From positions 188,001-252,000 of the IMG/VR virus record IMGVR_UViG_3300025162_000016: a stretch of DNA of 64,000 nt; one strand, given 5' to 3'. Source of the DNA: a virus. How positions within the stretch are numbered: the stretch's first letter is position 1; every line of letters begins with the position of its first letter. This document shows positions 32,387 to 41,747 of this stretch, piece by piece. The notes under the pieces are model-generated. The model did no database searches and was not told the origin of the DNA. It was given only the letters and a program-made list of their open reading frames with translations. A program made the translations under genes and the position numbers.

Positions 32387-33265
32387 TTAGTCAATAATAT
32401 CTGTAATAGCATCACACGTTTTTCCTCGATGTAAGCAATATCGACAATTACTTTTGTTCTTACCGGGAATTTTGGGATATTTTATATCCTCATTATATCT
32501 GCCATCTGGATGAAAACAATCGGAAAGGAATTTATTAAAATGATCTATCACTCGATTTACTTCATTTTGGTCTGCGGGTGGTTTAAAAATTTGAATGCGG
32601 GACTGTTTATATTTGGAGTTTTCGTAGAGTTTACGTTTTAGGATAAAAAATTCTACATCTATTTTTGTCACCGGAACCTCGTGTTTTCGACTATAAAGAG
32701 CTTTATATAATACTAATTGTGAAGTTTTAGCTAAATCCGCTTGTTGAGAGGCATTCCAACCCATTCGAGCGGTTTTAAAATCAAAAATTTTAATTCGACC
32801 GGTTTTTTTCTCTTTTAATACCAAATCGATATACCCATAATAGTTTGTATTATTGAGTAATGGCATATTGAGTTCATCTTCCACTCCTAAAAATTCATAT
32901 TTATCGGCGGGAAAGTGTTGTAGTCGAACCGATGCTTGCATGAATTCATTGATGAAATTGACTCCATCTTCAACGAATTCTTGAATTTCGGTCTGAGTTG
33001 CAATTATTTTGTTATCAGCGACTTCCTGAATGAATGTATCTATGAAAAAATTTCGGAGATTGAGTGTCGTCGCTTTCACCAGTCCTTCCGTATATAGAGT
33101 TTTAACATAAAGTTGAAGAGCTTCATGGATAGCATTCCCATAGGTTAGGTTTAAATTAACTTCCCGAGTTCGTAATCCTTTAATATAATCCAGGTTCCAG
33201 TGGTTGGGGCATGAAAACCATTTACTATATTGACTATAGGATACTACTTTTTTCTTTTCGCTCAT
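32387..33265 (-). CDS. RecB/Cas4-like PD-(D/E)XK nuclease, 292 aa
   Basis: Starting at ATG 33265 (MSEKKKVVSYSQYSKWFSCP). The opening SYSQ...CP.HW..DY and YGNAIHEAL, then YGYIDLVL...KIFDFKTARMGWN (GxxD and D-x-K core), match PDDEXK_1 nucleases. The ending CRYCLHRGKTC with the early Cys (SCPNHW) would bind a 4Fe-4S cluster as in AddB/Cas4-type enzymes. Role in phages: exonuclease for DNA processing, recombination or degradation of host DNA. It diverges from the FecR-like gene at 33331. Confidence 0.8.
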   Translation of the reverse strand: MSEKKKVVSYSQYSKWFSCPNHWNLDYIKGLRTREVNLNLTYGNAIHEALQLYVKTLYTEGLVKATTLNLRNFFIDTFIQEVADNKIIATQTEIQEFVEDGVNFINEFMQASVRLQHFPADKYEFLGVEDELNMPLLNNTNYYGYIDLVLKEKKTGRIKIFDFKTARMGWNASQQADLAKTSQLVLYKALYSRKHEVPVTKIDVEFFILKRKLYENSKYKQSRIQIFKPPADQNEVNRVIDHFNKFLSDCFHPDGRYNEDIKYPKIPGKNKSNCRYCLHRGKTCDAITDIID

Positions 33266-33319
33266 ATTGTGATATGATATCACCATTCGTTTAAAAAACA
33301 ACTTATTTTATTTTATTAC

Positions 33320-33327
33320 TATTTATT
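33320..33327 (+). promoter_or_regulatory. TATTTATT box before the FecR-like gene
   Basis: CTATTTATT, GAA, GTG. Same 3-nt spacing as elsewhere, here before a GTG start, which supports that start choice. Confidence 0.38.
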
Positions 33328-33330
33328 GAA

Positions 33331-34080
33331 GTGAAACAAATTATCTTTTTTCTAATGTTCCTTGTGCTTGGGATAACTATTCTCAATGCAGAAGAGTTTA
33401 CTACCGGTGGGGTATATGTTCAAGTTGCAACTACAAATTCAATTTGTAATTTAATTGGTAGAACCACTAATCATGTAGAACCTCTTATAATCGGCAAAAC
33501 ATATCGACTTGAAACCGACCTCATGGAGATTAAAACAAAAATCGGAGAAACCATTATATTGGCATTATCCACCGGATTGCAAGTAAAAGTATCCCCAAAT
33601 TCATTTTTCTCGGTAGATACCTTTAATCAATTAGTTGTAAATAATGAAAGTCAGCCTGCTTTACTTAAATCGGAATATGCTATTACGGCATTATCTCTTT
33701 TAGACGGTGATATAGAGGTAATTTGCCCAAAAATCGACACTAATTCTCAATGTATTCTACAAACTCCATTGGTTAACTTGACATTAACAAAATGTAAACT
33801 TTCAATTAGATCTAATTTAAAATATGTTATTTTAAATGCTATTGAAGGTGGGGTAACTGTAGTAGATTCGAAGAATAAACAGACCTTTATCGATAAAGGT
33901 AATTTGGGATTGATTATTCAGTATCCTGGTAGAGAAGGTGAAATAATGGTGACTCAGAAAGCTATTTCTCCGGATGAACTGCAAAAAACAACTAAATCTA
34001 TTGATGAACTTGAGAATTATGCGAAAGAAGTGTTGTTTGTGGTAATGGATAAAAAGGTTATTGGGATTCGGTTAAAATAA
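33331..34080 (+). CDS. exported FecR-like protein, 249 aa
   Basis: GTG start. Residues 1-20 form a signal peptide (basic MKQ, hydrophobic IIFFLMFLVLGITIL, then NAEE as the likely cleavage region). The rest is beta-rich, with ILALSTGLQVKVSPNSFFSV and ALSLLDGDIEVICP patterns of FecR-type domains, found in cell-envelope proteins. In a phage this could be an infection-time envelope protein or a moron-type gene from a bacterium. The TATTTATT box suggests late expression. Confidence 0.6.
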   Translation: MKQIIFFLMFLVLGITILNAEEFTTGGVYVQVATTNSICNLIGRTTNHVEPLIIGKTYRLETDLMEIKTKIGETIILALSTGLQVKVSPNSFFSVDTFNQLVVNNESQPALLKSEYAITALSLLDGDIEVICPKIDTNSQCILQTPLVNLTLTKCKLSIRSNLKYVILNAIEGGVTVVDSKNKQTFIDKGNLGLIIQYPGREGEIMVTQKAISPDELQKTTKSIDELENYAKEVLFVVMDKKVIGIRLK

Positions 34081-34117
34081 GTTGCTATGCGGGGATATTC
34101 TGATATTGTGGGAAGAT

Positions 34118-34645
34118 ATGGAAATATTAGAATCGACGGATTGTGGAAAACATGATGTTAAAAACATTAAATTTTCACGAGTTTGGGCAATGCCGAACTC
34201 TGATACGTTTAAAGTCAAGCCCATTGGCGAGTTTGTTAAAAAATATCTTGACAAATCGAAAGTAAGTGTAGATTCTTTTGCTCGGAATAATTCATGGTGT
34301 TCCTATACGAATGATATTAATCCTACCACAATTGCCCAATATCATTTAGATGCGGAAGCATTTCATTTGGAATTAGTTAAAAAGGAGATTAAATGTGATT
34401 TATGGGTGTTTGATCCGCCATACTCTCCACGGCAATTAAAAGAATGTTACAATAGTTTTGGCAGAAAAATGCAATTGGAGGATGGACAAACGGCAAGACT
34501 TCGTAAAATATGGAAAGCCACTATGGTTCCGGTGTTAGCATTGGATGCGGTGGTTTTATCTTTTGGATGGAACACGGTTGGAATGGGTAAGAAATTGGGG
34601 TTATCAACTGATGGATTAAATGTTACAATTCTTACAAAATTCTAA
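34118..34645 (+). CDS. DNA adenine methylase-like protein, 175 aa
   Basis: ATG 34118 is chosen over the upstream TTG. The motif DLWVFDPPYSPRQLKE contains the DPPY signature of N6-adenine or N4-cytosine methyltransferases. There is no obvious FxGxG SAM motif before it; the fold may be permuted or the protein minimal, as in small phage methylases. The later VVLSFGWNTVGMGKKLG could be the C-terminal beta region. It may protect phage DNA or mark hemimethylated sites; the recognition sequence is unknown. Confidence 0.62.
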   Translation: MEILESTDCGKHDVKNIKFSRVWAMPNSDTFKVKPIGEFVKKYLDKSKVSVDSFARNNSWCSYTNDINPTTIAQYHLDAEAFHLELVKKEIKCDLWVFDPPYSPRQLKECYNSFGRKMQLEDGQTARLRKIWKATMVPVLALDAVVLSFGWNTVGMGKKLGLSTDGLNVTILTKF

Positions 34646-34728
34646 AATAATTTATAACTTCAACACAATAAATAATAAAATATTTACTTTTTTATGATTT
34701 TCTACTTTTTACTTTATACTTATATCAT

Positions 34729-34887
34729 ATGGGAAGAAAACGAAAAAATATAACTTATGCACAATTACTTGCGGGTGGACGCTTGCGATCCCGCAAATAT
34801 TATAGTGAAAATAAAGAAGAATGTAAACGAAAAGCATTGGAGAGATATTATTCTATAAAAAATGCTTCTATTACTCCCAAATCATAA
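34729..34887 (+). CDS. small basic protein, 52 aa, abutting tnpB
   Basis: ATG 34729 to TAA 34885-34887, immediately followed by the tnpB ATG (TAAATG). The sequence starts MGRKRKNITYAQLLAGG and has a KYYSENKEECKRKALERYY helix, resembling short basic DNA-binding segments of phage nucleases. It may belong to the TnpB unit or be an independent orphan gene. Confidence 0.45.
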   Translation: MGRKRKNITYAQLLAGGRLRSRKYYSENKEECKRKALERYYSIKNASITPKS

Positions 34888-36120
34888 ATGCCTAAATTTC
34901 TAAAAGGATATAAAATTGAATTGGCCCCAAATAAGTGTCAGATGACATTGTTTAGAAAGCATTTTGGAGCCAGCAGATTCGCATTTAATTGGGCGTTACA
35001 AAAGAAAAAAGAAGCATTTGATAGGAAAGAAAAGATTCCGAACAATATTGAATTGCATAGAGAGTTGAATAAACTTAAGGGAACGGATGCCTTACCTTGG
35101 GCTTACGATGTTAGTAAAGTCGCATTTCAGTCGGGTTTAATTAACTGTGATAGAGCATTTCAGAATTTCTTTAATCGTTGTAAGAAAAAAGTCAAAGGGA
35201 AGAAGGGATTCCCAAAATTTAAGTCAAAGAAGAATGAGACACAATCATTCAAATTAGATGGTTCGATATACTTGACAGATAAATCTCACATTAAATTACC
35301 TCGTATTGGTAAAGTCAAGTTAAAAGAATTGGATTACATTCCAATCGATACTGAAATCAAATCAGTAACAATTAGTCGTAAAAGCAGTAAATGGTTCGTA
35401 TCTTGTTTGGTAGAATCTGATATTAAGATGCTCCCACAGACAGATAAGAAAGTTGGAATTGATTTAGGAATTAAGACCTTAGCAACCTGTTCTAATGGGA
35501 CTAAATATGAGAATCCCAACGCATTAAAATTCAATTTACGAAAATTAAAGAGAAAACAACGTCAGTTAAGTAGAAAAAAGAAAGGAAGTCAAAATTATAA
35601 AAAATCAAAGTTAAAACTTTCTAAGTTACATAATAGAATTTCTAACATAAGGAAAGATTCGTCGCACAAAGCGACTTCAAAAATAATTAACGAAAACCAA
35701 GTAATTGTTATTGAAGGATTGAAGATTTCCAATATGTTAAAAAATCACTGTCTTGCTCAGGCAATTAGTGATATGTCTGCCCATGAATTTCGCAGACAGT
35801 TAGAATATAAGGCAAAATGGTATGGTCGTGAAATCATTATTGCCGATACTTACTTTCCATCTAGCAAGACTTGTTCGTGTTGTGGATGGAAGAATGATAA
35901 TCTCACATTGAAAGATAGAATTTTCAAATGTGAGATTTGTAAGAATGAGATGGATAGAGACTTGAATGCCTCTAAAAATCTTGAGAAACTTTCTACCGTC
36001 AGTTCGACGGGAATTTACGCCTTGGGAGATGGGAGTTCGGTTTGTCCAGCAATGGATAAATCTAGCCCGTCGTTGAAAAAGGAATCTAACGGAAAATTTA
36101 CATACACCCTAAAAAGATGA
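34888..36120 (+). CDS. tnpB: TnpB RNA-guided nuclease (second copy, distinct subtype)
   Basis: 410 aa, starts MPKFLKGYKIELAPNK. RuvC residues: Asp in GIDLGIKTL, Glu in VIEGLK, Asp in MDRDLNAS. The zinc ribbon is CSCCGW...CEIC. The sequence differs clearly from the TnpB at 2441 (GASRFAFNWAL versus GCSRFVFNYFL), so the two were acquired separately. The last 30 codons lie in the region that normally encodes the guide RNA 3' part. A strong 11-bp inverted repeat follows. I see no convincing left-end hairpin. Confidence 0.88.
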   Translation: MPKFLKGYKIELAPNKCQMTLFRKHFGASRFAFNWALQKKKEAFDRKEKIPNNIELHRELNKLKGTDALPWAYDVSKVAFQSGLINCDRAFQNFFNRCKKKVKGKKGFPKFKSKKNETQSFKLDGSIYLTDKSHIKLPRIGKVKLKELDYIPIDTEIKSVTISRKSSKWFVSCLVESDIKMLPQTDKKVGIDLGIKTLATCSNGTKYENPNALKFNLRKLKRKQRQLSRKKKGSQNYKKSKLKLSKLHNRISNIRKDSSHKATSKIINENQVIVIEGLKISNMLKNHCLAQAISDMSAHEFRRQLEYKAKWYGREIIIADTYFPSSKTCSCCGWKNDNLTLKDRIFKCEICKNEMDRDLNASKNLEKLSTVSSTGIYALGDGSSVCPAMDKSSPSLKKESNGKFTYTLKR

Positions 36121-36131
36121 ATGTAAATTTT
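36093..36131. repeat. 11-bp perfect inverted repeat at the tnpB 3' end
   Basis: AAAATTTACAT (36093-36103) pairs with ATGTAAATTTT (36121-36131), spanning the tnpB stop. It could be the element's right end, the end of its guide RNA, or a terminator (followed by TTGT only). Confidence 0.6.
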
Positions 36132-36227
36132 TGTAAGTTTAGAAGAACGGTTTGCAATCGTTGAAATAATGATGGTTTGTCACGGAGCGGATCATAATGA
36201 CACTATTTGTATGGCAGAAAAAAGAAT

Positions 36228-36692
36228 ATGACATTTGAGGAAGTAAAAGAACTTGGTATCATTTATCATCACAAATTCGTGGTGTTGCAACAGATGAATA
36301 TTATCATTCAGGAATTGATTAAACGGGCGCAAGATCATGATAATAGTAAATTTTCGGAAGAAGAGTTTCCCTTCCTTGTTAAGGCAATGGATGATTTACA
36401 CAAGGTTCAATTTGGAACTCCGGAATATGCGGAAGTGAGAGAAAAGTGGTCTGGTTTATTTAATTCCCATTATAAAAAGAATAGCCATCACCCAGAATTC
36501 TATCCAAATGGGATTGAGGATATGAATCTTTTAGATTTAGTGGAGCTATTATGTGATTGGAAAGCGGCATCTATGCGGAAAGAGAATGGTGGAACAATTT
36601 CAAATTCTATTCGAGTAGGCACAGAAAGATATGGATTAAGTTCTCAGTTAGTAAAAATACTTGAAAATACCGCACGGGCATGTAAGATGTAG
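36228..36692 (+). CDS. DUF5662-like protein, 154 aa
   Basis: ATG 36228 (MTFEEVKELG) overlaps a short upstream frame (M-M-V-C-H-G-A-D-H...) in an ATGA, and is favoured over 36207. The protein has DHDNSKFSEEEFPF and HYKKNSHHPEFYPNG...DLVELLCDWKAASMRKENG, the H-D and HHPE signature of DUF5662, an HD-like helical family common in phages. The conserved His/Asp set suggests metal-dependent phosphohydrolase activity, but this is untested for the family as far as I know. Confidence 0.7.
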   Translation: MTFEEVKELGIIYHHKFVVLQQMNIIIQELIKRAQDHDNSKFSEEEFPFLVKAMDDLHKVQFGTPEYAEVREKWSGLFNSHYKKNSHHPEFYPNGIEDMNLLDLVELLCDWKAASMRKENGGTISNSIRVGTERYGLSSQLVKILENTARACKM

Positions 36693-36744
36693 TCGTAACA
36701 ATTTGAAGTTTAAAATTTAAAATTTAAATCATAATAGGATATTT

Positions 36745-39396
36745 GTGTACGTTAATATTTGGGTAGACAGAAGAAACGAAATTGTCCATGTATGGGACGA
36801 CGAGAAGGGATGCGTTAATTTTCCGCTTGAAGCGATCCGATTTGCTTATAAAAAGAATCCAGCCGGTGAATATGTTTCTTTATACGGAGATCGTCTCGAA
36901 GAGGTTATGTATTATGATGATAATGATCATTCTCTCCTCGAATCAGATGTTCCAATAGAATTAAAAACTTTAAGTAAATTGTATGAGGATAGTGATGAAG
37001 TTTCAGAGACTACTGCTATTGGGGTAATTGATATTGAAGTTGATTCTACCGGAGGATTTCCGAATATTGAAACGGGAGACAAGGCCATTACTGCGATTGC
37101 GTTGTACGACACGTCTACTGAGACATTTTGGTCATTTGTGCTTGATCCCGATAAAAAAATTGTTTCTCGCACTGAGCGCACCAAACTAAATTCATCTGAT
37201 ACTAAAGATTATGAATGGAATATTAACTCTTATAAATACGAAGACGTTTTATTAAGAGCATTTTTGAGTAAATGGGAAGAATGTAATTTTAGCATTGTCT
37301 CTGGATGGAACTGTAATGGGTTTGATTTGCCCTATATTTATAATCGAATTCGTGCTGTGTTAGGTAAGAAGGCGGGGTATCGACTATCGACAATTGGAAT
37401 GTGTTATTTACACAAATTTTCCAAAACAATGCGAATTGCGGGAATGTCTTGTCTTGATTACCTTGATCTTTATAAAAAGTTTATTGGTAAAGATCAGCCA
37501 ACATTTGCATTAAATTATATTGGACAGGAAGAAGTAGGAATTGGAAAAATACCATATCGTGGCAGTTTAGTTACTTTGTATAAAGAGGATTTGGATCGAT
37601 ATGTTGAATATAATTTAAATGACGTTAAAATTGTAGTAGCATTGGAGAAAAAATTAGATTTCATTTATCTTGCACGGTCGGTATGTCACAAAGGACATGT
37701 TCCTTATGAATGGTATATATATTCTTCTCGTTGGATTGACGGGGCGTTATTAACTTATTTACATCGTAAAAAATTAATAGCTCCTAATAAACCAGTTGGA
37801 GGGAAAGAAGAATATGAAGCGATGAAAGAGGAAGGTGCAGAAGGGTTTGAAGGCGCATATGTAAAAGATCCGGTGCCGGGGCTCTATGATTGGGTGTATT
37901 CCGCAGATGTCACTTCTTTGTATCCCAGCACTATTATGTCCCTAAATATTTCTAGTGAGACTAAATTTGGGAAGATAGAAAATTGGGATACGGAAAAATT
38001 CGTTAATGGAAAAATAGGGGCGGTATCTATAGGAGAAACGCATTATACTGAAGAAGAATTTAAAGAATTAATTAAAGATGGAAAATATAGTATAAGTTCT
38101 AACGGCATTCTTTATTCTCAGGATATTATGGGAATTGTTCCTTCCATTCTTAATATATGGTTTTCGGAGCGTGTGGAATTTAAAGCACTGGCGGAAAAAT
38201 ACAAAAACGAAGGTGATAAAGTCAAAGAACTATTTTATGATAGACGACAAAAGCGGCAAAAAATCTTCATGAATAGCGTCTACGGCACACTAGGACTTCC
38301 GATCTTCCGATTCTATGATAAGGATAATGCCGAGGCAACCACGGTCTCCGGGCAGCATGTTATCAAGATGACCGAACGGTTTGTTAATATGAAATATGCC
38401 GATAAATTTGCTGATAAAGGCGAGATAACTAACGATGATTTTGTCATATATATTGATACCGATAGCGTTTACATGTCAGCTAAACCCTTGCTTAATTTAG
38501 ATAAAAAATCTACGGAAGTAACTGATGATACTATTCAGTATGTTATTGATTTGTCCGTGGAAATGTCTAAAGGAATTAACGAATTTTATGAGTTTGCAAT
38601 TCCTGCCATGTTCAACTTGAATAAACATCGAATAAAAATCACGCCGGATGTTATTACTACAACTACATTGTGGATCAAGAAAAAACGATATGCCATGATG
38701 AAAGTGTATGATATGGAAAAACAACGTAAAGTATTAGATAAAGACGGGACTTTAGGGAAATTGGAAGTTAAAGGTATTGATGTAGTGAGAACTTCATTTC
38801 CGGCTCGATTTCGTAAATTTTCAGGAGAACTTTTGAACATGATCCTGCGTAAGGTTTCAAAAAACACGATTGATGATAGAATTCTTGTAATGGAACGAGA
38901 AATTAAAACATTGCCGGTGGATGAAATTGCAAAAAACACTTCTGTAAATTTTATTAGTCGTAAAGGAGATGCAAATTACAATCCTCCGGATAGAAAGATG
39001 TTTACTGTTCCTACCTCTAAAACTCCTCCTCAAGTAGGAGCCGCTATGATGTATAATGACATGTTAAAGAAATTCGGTTTACAAAAACAATATGAGCCAA
39101 TTCATAACGGTCAAAAAATTAAATGGGTGTATTTGAAGGAGAATCCACATGCTTTAGATTATTTGGCTATTAAAGCAGATGGGACTGATCCTGATGAAAT
39201 CCTAGAAATTATTAATACTTATGTAGATCGTAAACAGATGTATGAACGAGAATTGAAAACAAAAATTGCCAAGTTCTATGCGGTGTTGAAATGGATATAT
39301 CCCTCATTTACTGCTAGACTTGCAGATTCTTTTTTCAAATCAAAAACGGTTTCCGTTCCAGTCGTTCCTAAATTGGATGACGAGGAAGAAGAATAA
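36745..39396 (+). CDS. family B DNA polymerase (T4 gp43-like)
   Basis: 883 aa, GTG start with AGGAT nearby. Exonuclease motifs: VIDIEVD (ExoI), WNCNGFDLPYI (ExoII), YNLNDVKI (ExoIII). Polymerase motifs: SADVTSLYPSTI (A), KIFMNSVYGTLG (B), YIDTDSVY (C). All catalytic Asp residues are present, so both activities are expected. Replicates the phage genome with the clamp and loader encoded directly downstream. The C-terminus ends in an acidic DDEEEE tail where T4 polymerase has its clamp-binding peptide. Confidence 0.96.
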   Translation: MYVNIWVDRRNEIVHVWDDEKGCVNFPLEAIRFAYKKNPAGEYVSLYGDRLEEVMYYDDNDHSLLESDVPIELKTLSKLYEDSDEVSETTAIGVIDIEVDSTGGFPNIETGDKAITAIALYDTSTETFWSFVLDPDKKIVSRTERTKLNSSDTKDYEWNINSYKYEDVLLRAFLSKWEECNFSIVSGWNCNGFDLPYIYNRIRAVLGKKAGYRLSTIGMCYLHKFSKTMRIAGMSCLDYLDLYKKFIGKDQPTFALNYIGQEEVGIGKIPYRGSLVTLYKEDLDRYVEYNLNDVKIVVALEKKLDFIYLARSVCHKGHVPYEWYIYSSRWIDGALLTYLHRKKLIAPNKPVGGKEEYEAMKEEGAEGFEGAYVKDPVPGLYDWVYSADVTSLYPSTIMSLNISSETKFGKIENWDTEKFVNGKIGAVSIGETHYTEEEFKELIKDGKYSISSNGILYSQDIMGIVPSILNIWFSERVEFKALAEKYKNEGDKVKELFYDRRQKRQKIFMNSVYGTLGLPIFRFYDKDNAEATTVSGQHVIKMTERFVNMKYADKFADKGEITNDDFVIYIDTDSVYMSAKPLLNLDKKSTEVTDDTIQYVIDLSVEMSKGINEFYEFAIPAMFNLNKHRIKITPDVITTTTLWIKKKRYAMMKVYDMEKQRKVLDKDGTLGKLEVKGIDVVRTSFPARFRKFSGELLNMILRKVSKNTIDDRILVMEREIKTLPVDEIAKNTSVNFISRKGDANYNPPDRKMFTVPTSKTPPQVGAAMMYNDMLKKFGLQKQYEPIHNGQKIKWVYLKENPHALDYLAIKADGTDPDEILEIINTYVDRKQMYERELKTKIAKFYAVLKWIYPSFTARLADSFFKSKTVSVPVVPKLDDEEEE

Positions 39397-39400
39397 CAAT

Positions 39401-39754
39401 ATGCAATATCCTCAAATAGAAAAAAGAAAAACCAATAGAGGAGATCGTTTCTTTGTAAAAGGAGAACCCGCATTTAGTGGTTCTCAATTGCATGGATTTA
39501 AAACTGAAGATTCTTTAATGCGGTGCTATACATGGTGGTTTCATAATATTTATTTAAAAAAACAAAAAGGAAAAGAGGCTAAAGCGGAATGGGAAAATGG
39601 TGGGCGGGATGAATTTTATAAAAAAGACACTACGGTTAAAGGAAAAAAAGATTTTGGTTGTAAACCCAAACAAATGTCATCCCTTCCCGTTCCTAAAATC
39701 GAATCCATTATTGCAGAATATGATGCAAAAGATATTCCTAGTTGGCTAGACTAA
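39401..39754 (+). CDS. unknown protein between polymerase and clamp, 117 aa
   Basis: ATG 39401, 4 nt after the polymerase stop. The protein is rich in Lys and aromatic residues (RCYTWWFHNIYLKKQKGKEAK) and ends IIAEYDAKDIPSWLD. No family recognised. The position between polymerase and clamp genes suggests an accessory replication role, which is inference only. Confidence 0.55.
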   Translation: MQYPQIEKRKTNRGDRFFVKGEPAFSGSQLHGFKTEDSLMRCYTWWFHNIYLKKQKGKEAKAEWENGGRDEFYKKDTTVKGKKDFGCKPKQMSSLPVPKIESIIAEYDAKDIPSWLD

Positions 39755-39767
39755 AAAATATAAAAAC

Positions 39768-39794
39768 TTGCAATTAAACCAGACTTGATATAGC
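39768..39794 (+). promoter_or_regulatory. weak promoter-like sequence before the clamp gene
   Basis: TTGCAA at 39768-39773 and TATAGC at 39789-39794 with a 15-nt spacer, shorter than usual. The intergenic gap of 60 nt is large for this genome, which is why I list it. Confidence 0.25.
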
Positions 39795-39814
39795 GTTATA
39801 ACCTACGAGAAGTT

Positions 39815-40561
39815 ATGCAGAAAAATTTATTGGAAAATTTCATAAAACGATATAGCCTTGGAGGTATATGTGAATGTGCTCATTGGTATAGTGATGCCGA
39901 AAAGAAAACTCTTACTGCCCGAGCCCACACCGACGAGAAAACCGTTATTTTAAAAATCATTTTAAAAAAATGGGAGGGAATGGAAACTTGTCAAATGGCA
40001 TTGCCAAGTTCCACTAAAATTAAAGCAATGCTTAATCCGATTGGAGATGAGGTAGTGGTTACTCTAAATAAAATTAGAGATAGAATTGCCAATTTTACCG
40101 TGGCAGATGTTGATTGTGAAGCGACTTGCACGGTGGCTGAATATGATGCGTTTCCCGAAACCCTGGATACTGATACCGCCGAAATTCCCTTGGAATTTGA
40201 TGTTGAAGTGAAGTTTACTGAGGAGTTTGTCAATAGATTAATGAAATCAATTGCGGCTTTGACTGAAGCTAAAGATTTTGTTCTGATGAACAATAAAAAG
40301 GGAAAGTTGGATATGGTCATCAATTATGAGGATACTAATACGAATCGTATACGTATTCCGGTAGAGACCATTAACGGTAAAGATAAAATTGATACTCCGA
40401 CCGCATTATCAACAGCGGTATTAAAAGCGATTATCAATTCAAATGATAAAGCGGACGGCGCTGTTTTAAAAGTTTCCAGCCGTGGTATTGGAGTTATAAA
40501 TTTTGAAGATGAGACTTTTAAATCGACCTATTTTCTATTTTCACCACGAGTAATTGAATAA
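39815..40561 (+). CDS. sliding clamp (T4 gp45-like)
   Basis: 248 aa, close to gp45 length. The second domain has FTEEFVNRLMKSIAALTEAKDFVLMNNKKGKLDMVI, as in T4-type clamps, and a strongly acidic middle (DTDTAEIPLEFDVEV). It forms a trimeric ring tethering polymerase, and in T4 also activates late transcription. Located between the polymerase-linked orphan gene and the clamp-loader ATPase, the same order as T4 45-44. ATG preceded by GAGAAG, one of few purine-rich sites here. Confidence 0.85.
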   Translation: MQKNLLENFIKRYSLGGICECAHWYSDAEKKTLTARAHTDEKTVILKIILKKWEGMETCQMALPSSTKIKAMLNPIGDEVVVTLNKIRDRIANFTVADVDCEATCTVAEYDAFPETLDTDTAEIPLEFDVEVKFTEEFVNRLMKSIAALTEAKDFVLMNNKKGKLDMVINYEDTNTNRIRIPVETINGKDKIDTPTALSTAVLKAIINSNDKADGAVLKVSSRGIGVINFEDETFKSTYFLFSPRVIE

Positions 40562-40568
40562 TTAAAAC

Positions 40569-41516
40569 ATGAACGAACCTCTAATTAAAGAACGTCGGAC
40601 AATCCAATATATTTGGACAGAAAAATACAGGCCAAAATCATTGGATACATTTATTGGTAATGATTCCGTGAAGAAAAAGATTCGAGGATTCATTGATCAA
40701 AAAGATCTACCGCACCTGCTTTTCCACGGAACCGCAGGAACTGGTAAAACCTCGTTGGCAAAGATGATTGTTAAATGTATTCCCTGTGATCATATTTATA
40801 TTAATGCATCGGACGAACGAACCATTGACACTATTCGTGATAAAATTGTTGGATTTGCGTCTACGGTATCGTTTGAGCCACTAAGAATTATCATTCTGGA
40901 TGAGGCGGATTTTTTACCCGCATTGTCGCAGGGGGCACTCCGTAATGTAATGGAAACTTATTCTATTCATTCCAGATTTATTCTAACTTGTAATTATATT
41001 GAACGTATTACTCAGCCAATTGTTTCTCGTTGCGGTGGAGGAATTAAAGTTGAACCATTATCAATGGAAGCAGTTGCCGAACATTTGTCTCTTATTCTTG
41101 AGACTGAGAAGATTAAATATACTATAGAGGATATTGGGTTTATTGTAAAAAGTTATTATCCGGATGTTCGTAAAATTATCAATTTTGCCCAACAAAATAC
41201 GGAAAAGGGTAAATTAGCGATAGCGGTTGAGAATTGTATTGAAACAGACTATCTGGAACAATTATTAACATTACTTAAAACGCCAAAGAAAGCGGGAGTG
41301 TTTGGACAAATTCGCCAGTTGGTTGCAGATGCTCAATTTTCTAATTATGACGAGGTTTATCGATATCTTTTTGATAAAGTAAATGAATTCGCCAAAGACA
41401 AAGAGCCGCAGGTTATTCTCGAATTGGCGGATGCTGTTTATCAGTCCGCCTTAGTGTTCGAAAAAGAAATAACGTTCGTTGCAATGATTCAGAAGATACT
41501 TAAATGTCTGGTTTAA
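40569..41516 (+). CDS. clamp-loader ATPase subunit (T4 gp44-like)
   Basis: 315 aa AAA+ protein: WTEKYRPKSLDTFIG opening, Walker A FHGTAGTGKTSLA, Walker B RIIILDEADFL, sensor LTCNY and arginine finger SRCGG. It opens and loads the sliding clamp using ATP. Starts 7 nt after the clamp stop with no Shine-Dalgarno (ATTAAAAC before ATG). Its small partner subunit is probably the gp62-like gene at 501. Confidence 0.93.
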   Translation: MNEPLIKERRTIQYIWTEKYRPKSLDTFIGNDSVKKKIRGFIDQKDLPHLLFHGTAGTGKTSLAKMIVKCIPCDHIYINASDERTIDTIRDKIVGFASTVSFEPLRIIILDEADFLPALSQGALRNVMETYSIHSRFILTCNYIERITQPIVSRCGGGIKVEPLSMEAVAEHLSLILETEKIKYTIEDIGFIVKSYYPDVRKIINFAQQNTEKGKLAIAVENCIETDYLEQLLTLLKTPKKAGVFGQIRQLVADAQFSNYDEVYRYLFDKVNEFAKDKEPQVILELADAVYQSALVFEKEITFVAMIQKILKCLV

Positions 41517-41525
41517 CAAAAAAAT

Positions 41526-41747
41526 ATGAAATGCGAAAAATGTGGAAAAACCGTAATCGGAACAGAAAAATGGTATGATTTTTCCCCTAAGCGGGATTTG
41601 TGTTGGGGTGGACATCCGTTAAAAGCGTCCGAGCTTCCTGAAATGGAAGAAACCTCGGTGGATGATAACGATTATATAATCATATGCGACATATCTGAAA
41701 AGGTCAGTAAAAAAATAAAAGTTGGAAGTTTGCGAAAAGTATTATGA
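41526..41747 (+). CDS. small zinc-ribbon-like protein, 73 aa
   Basis: KCEKCGKTVIG opens the protein and LCWGGHPL follows, a C-x2-C...C-x3-H set that could bind zinc. The second half is acidic then basic (EKVSKKIKVGSLRKVL). No family recognised. Lies 9 nt after the clamp-loader gene. Confidence 0.55.
   Translation: MKCEKCGKTVIGTEKWYDFSPKRDLCWGGHPLKASELPEMEETSVDDNDYIIICDISEKVSKKIKVGSLRKVL

Noticed and set aside
34646-34728. Left end of the second TnpB element
   Set aside because: AT-rich but without a hairpin like those of the other two elements, so no mobile-element boundary is claimed.
36135-36230. Short frame (M-M-V-C-H-G-A-D-H...) before the DUF5662-like gene
   Set aside because: Twenty codons, no recognisable match; its ATGA overlap is noted, but there is too little to call it a gene.
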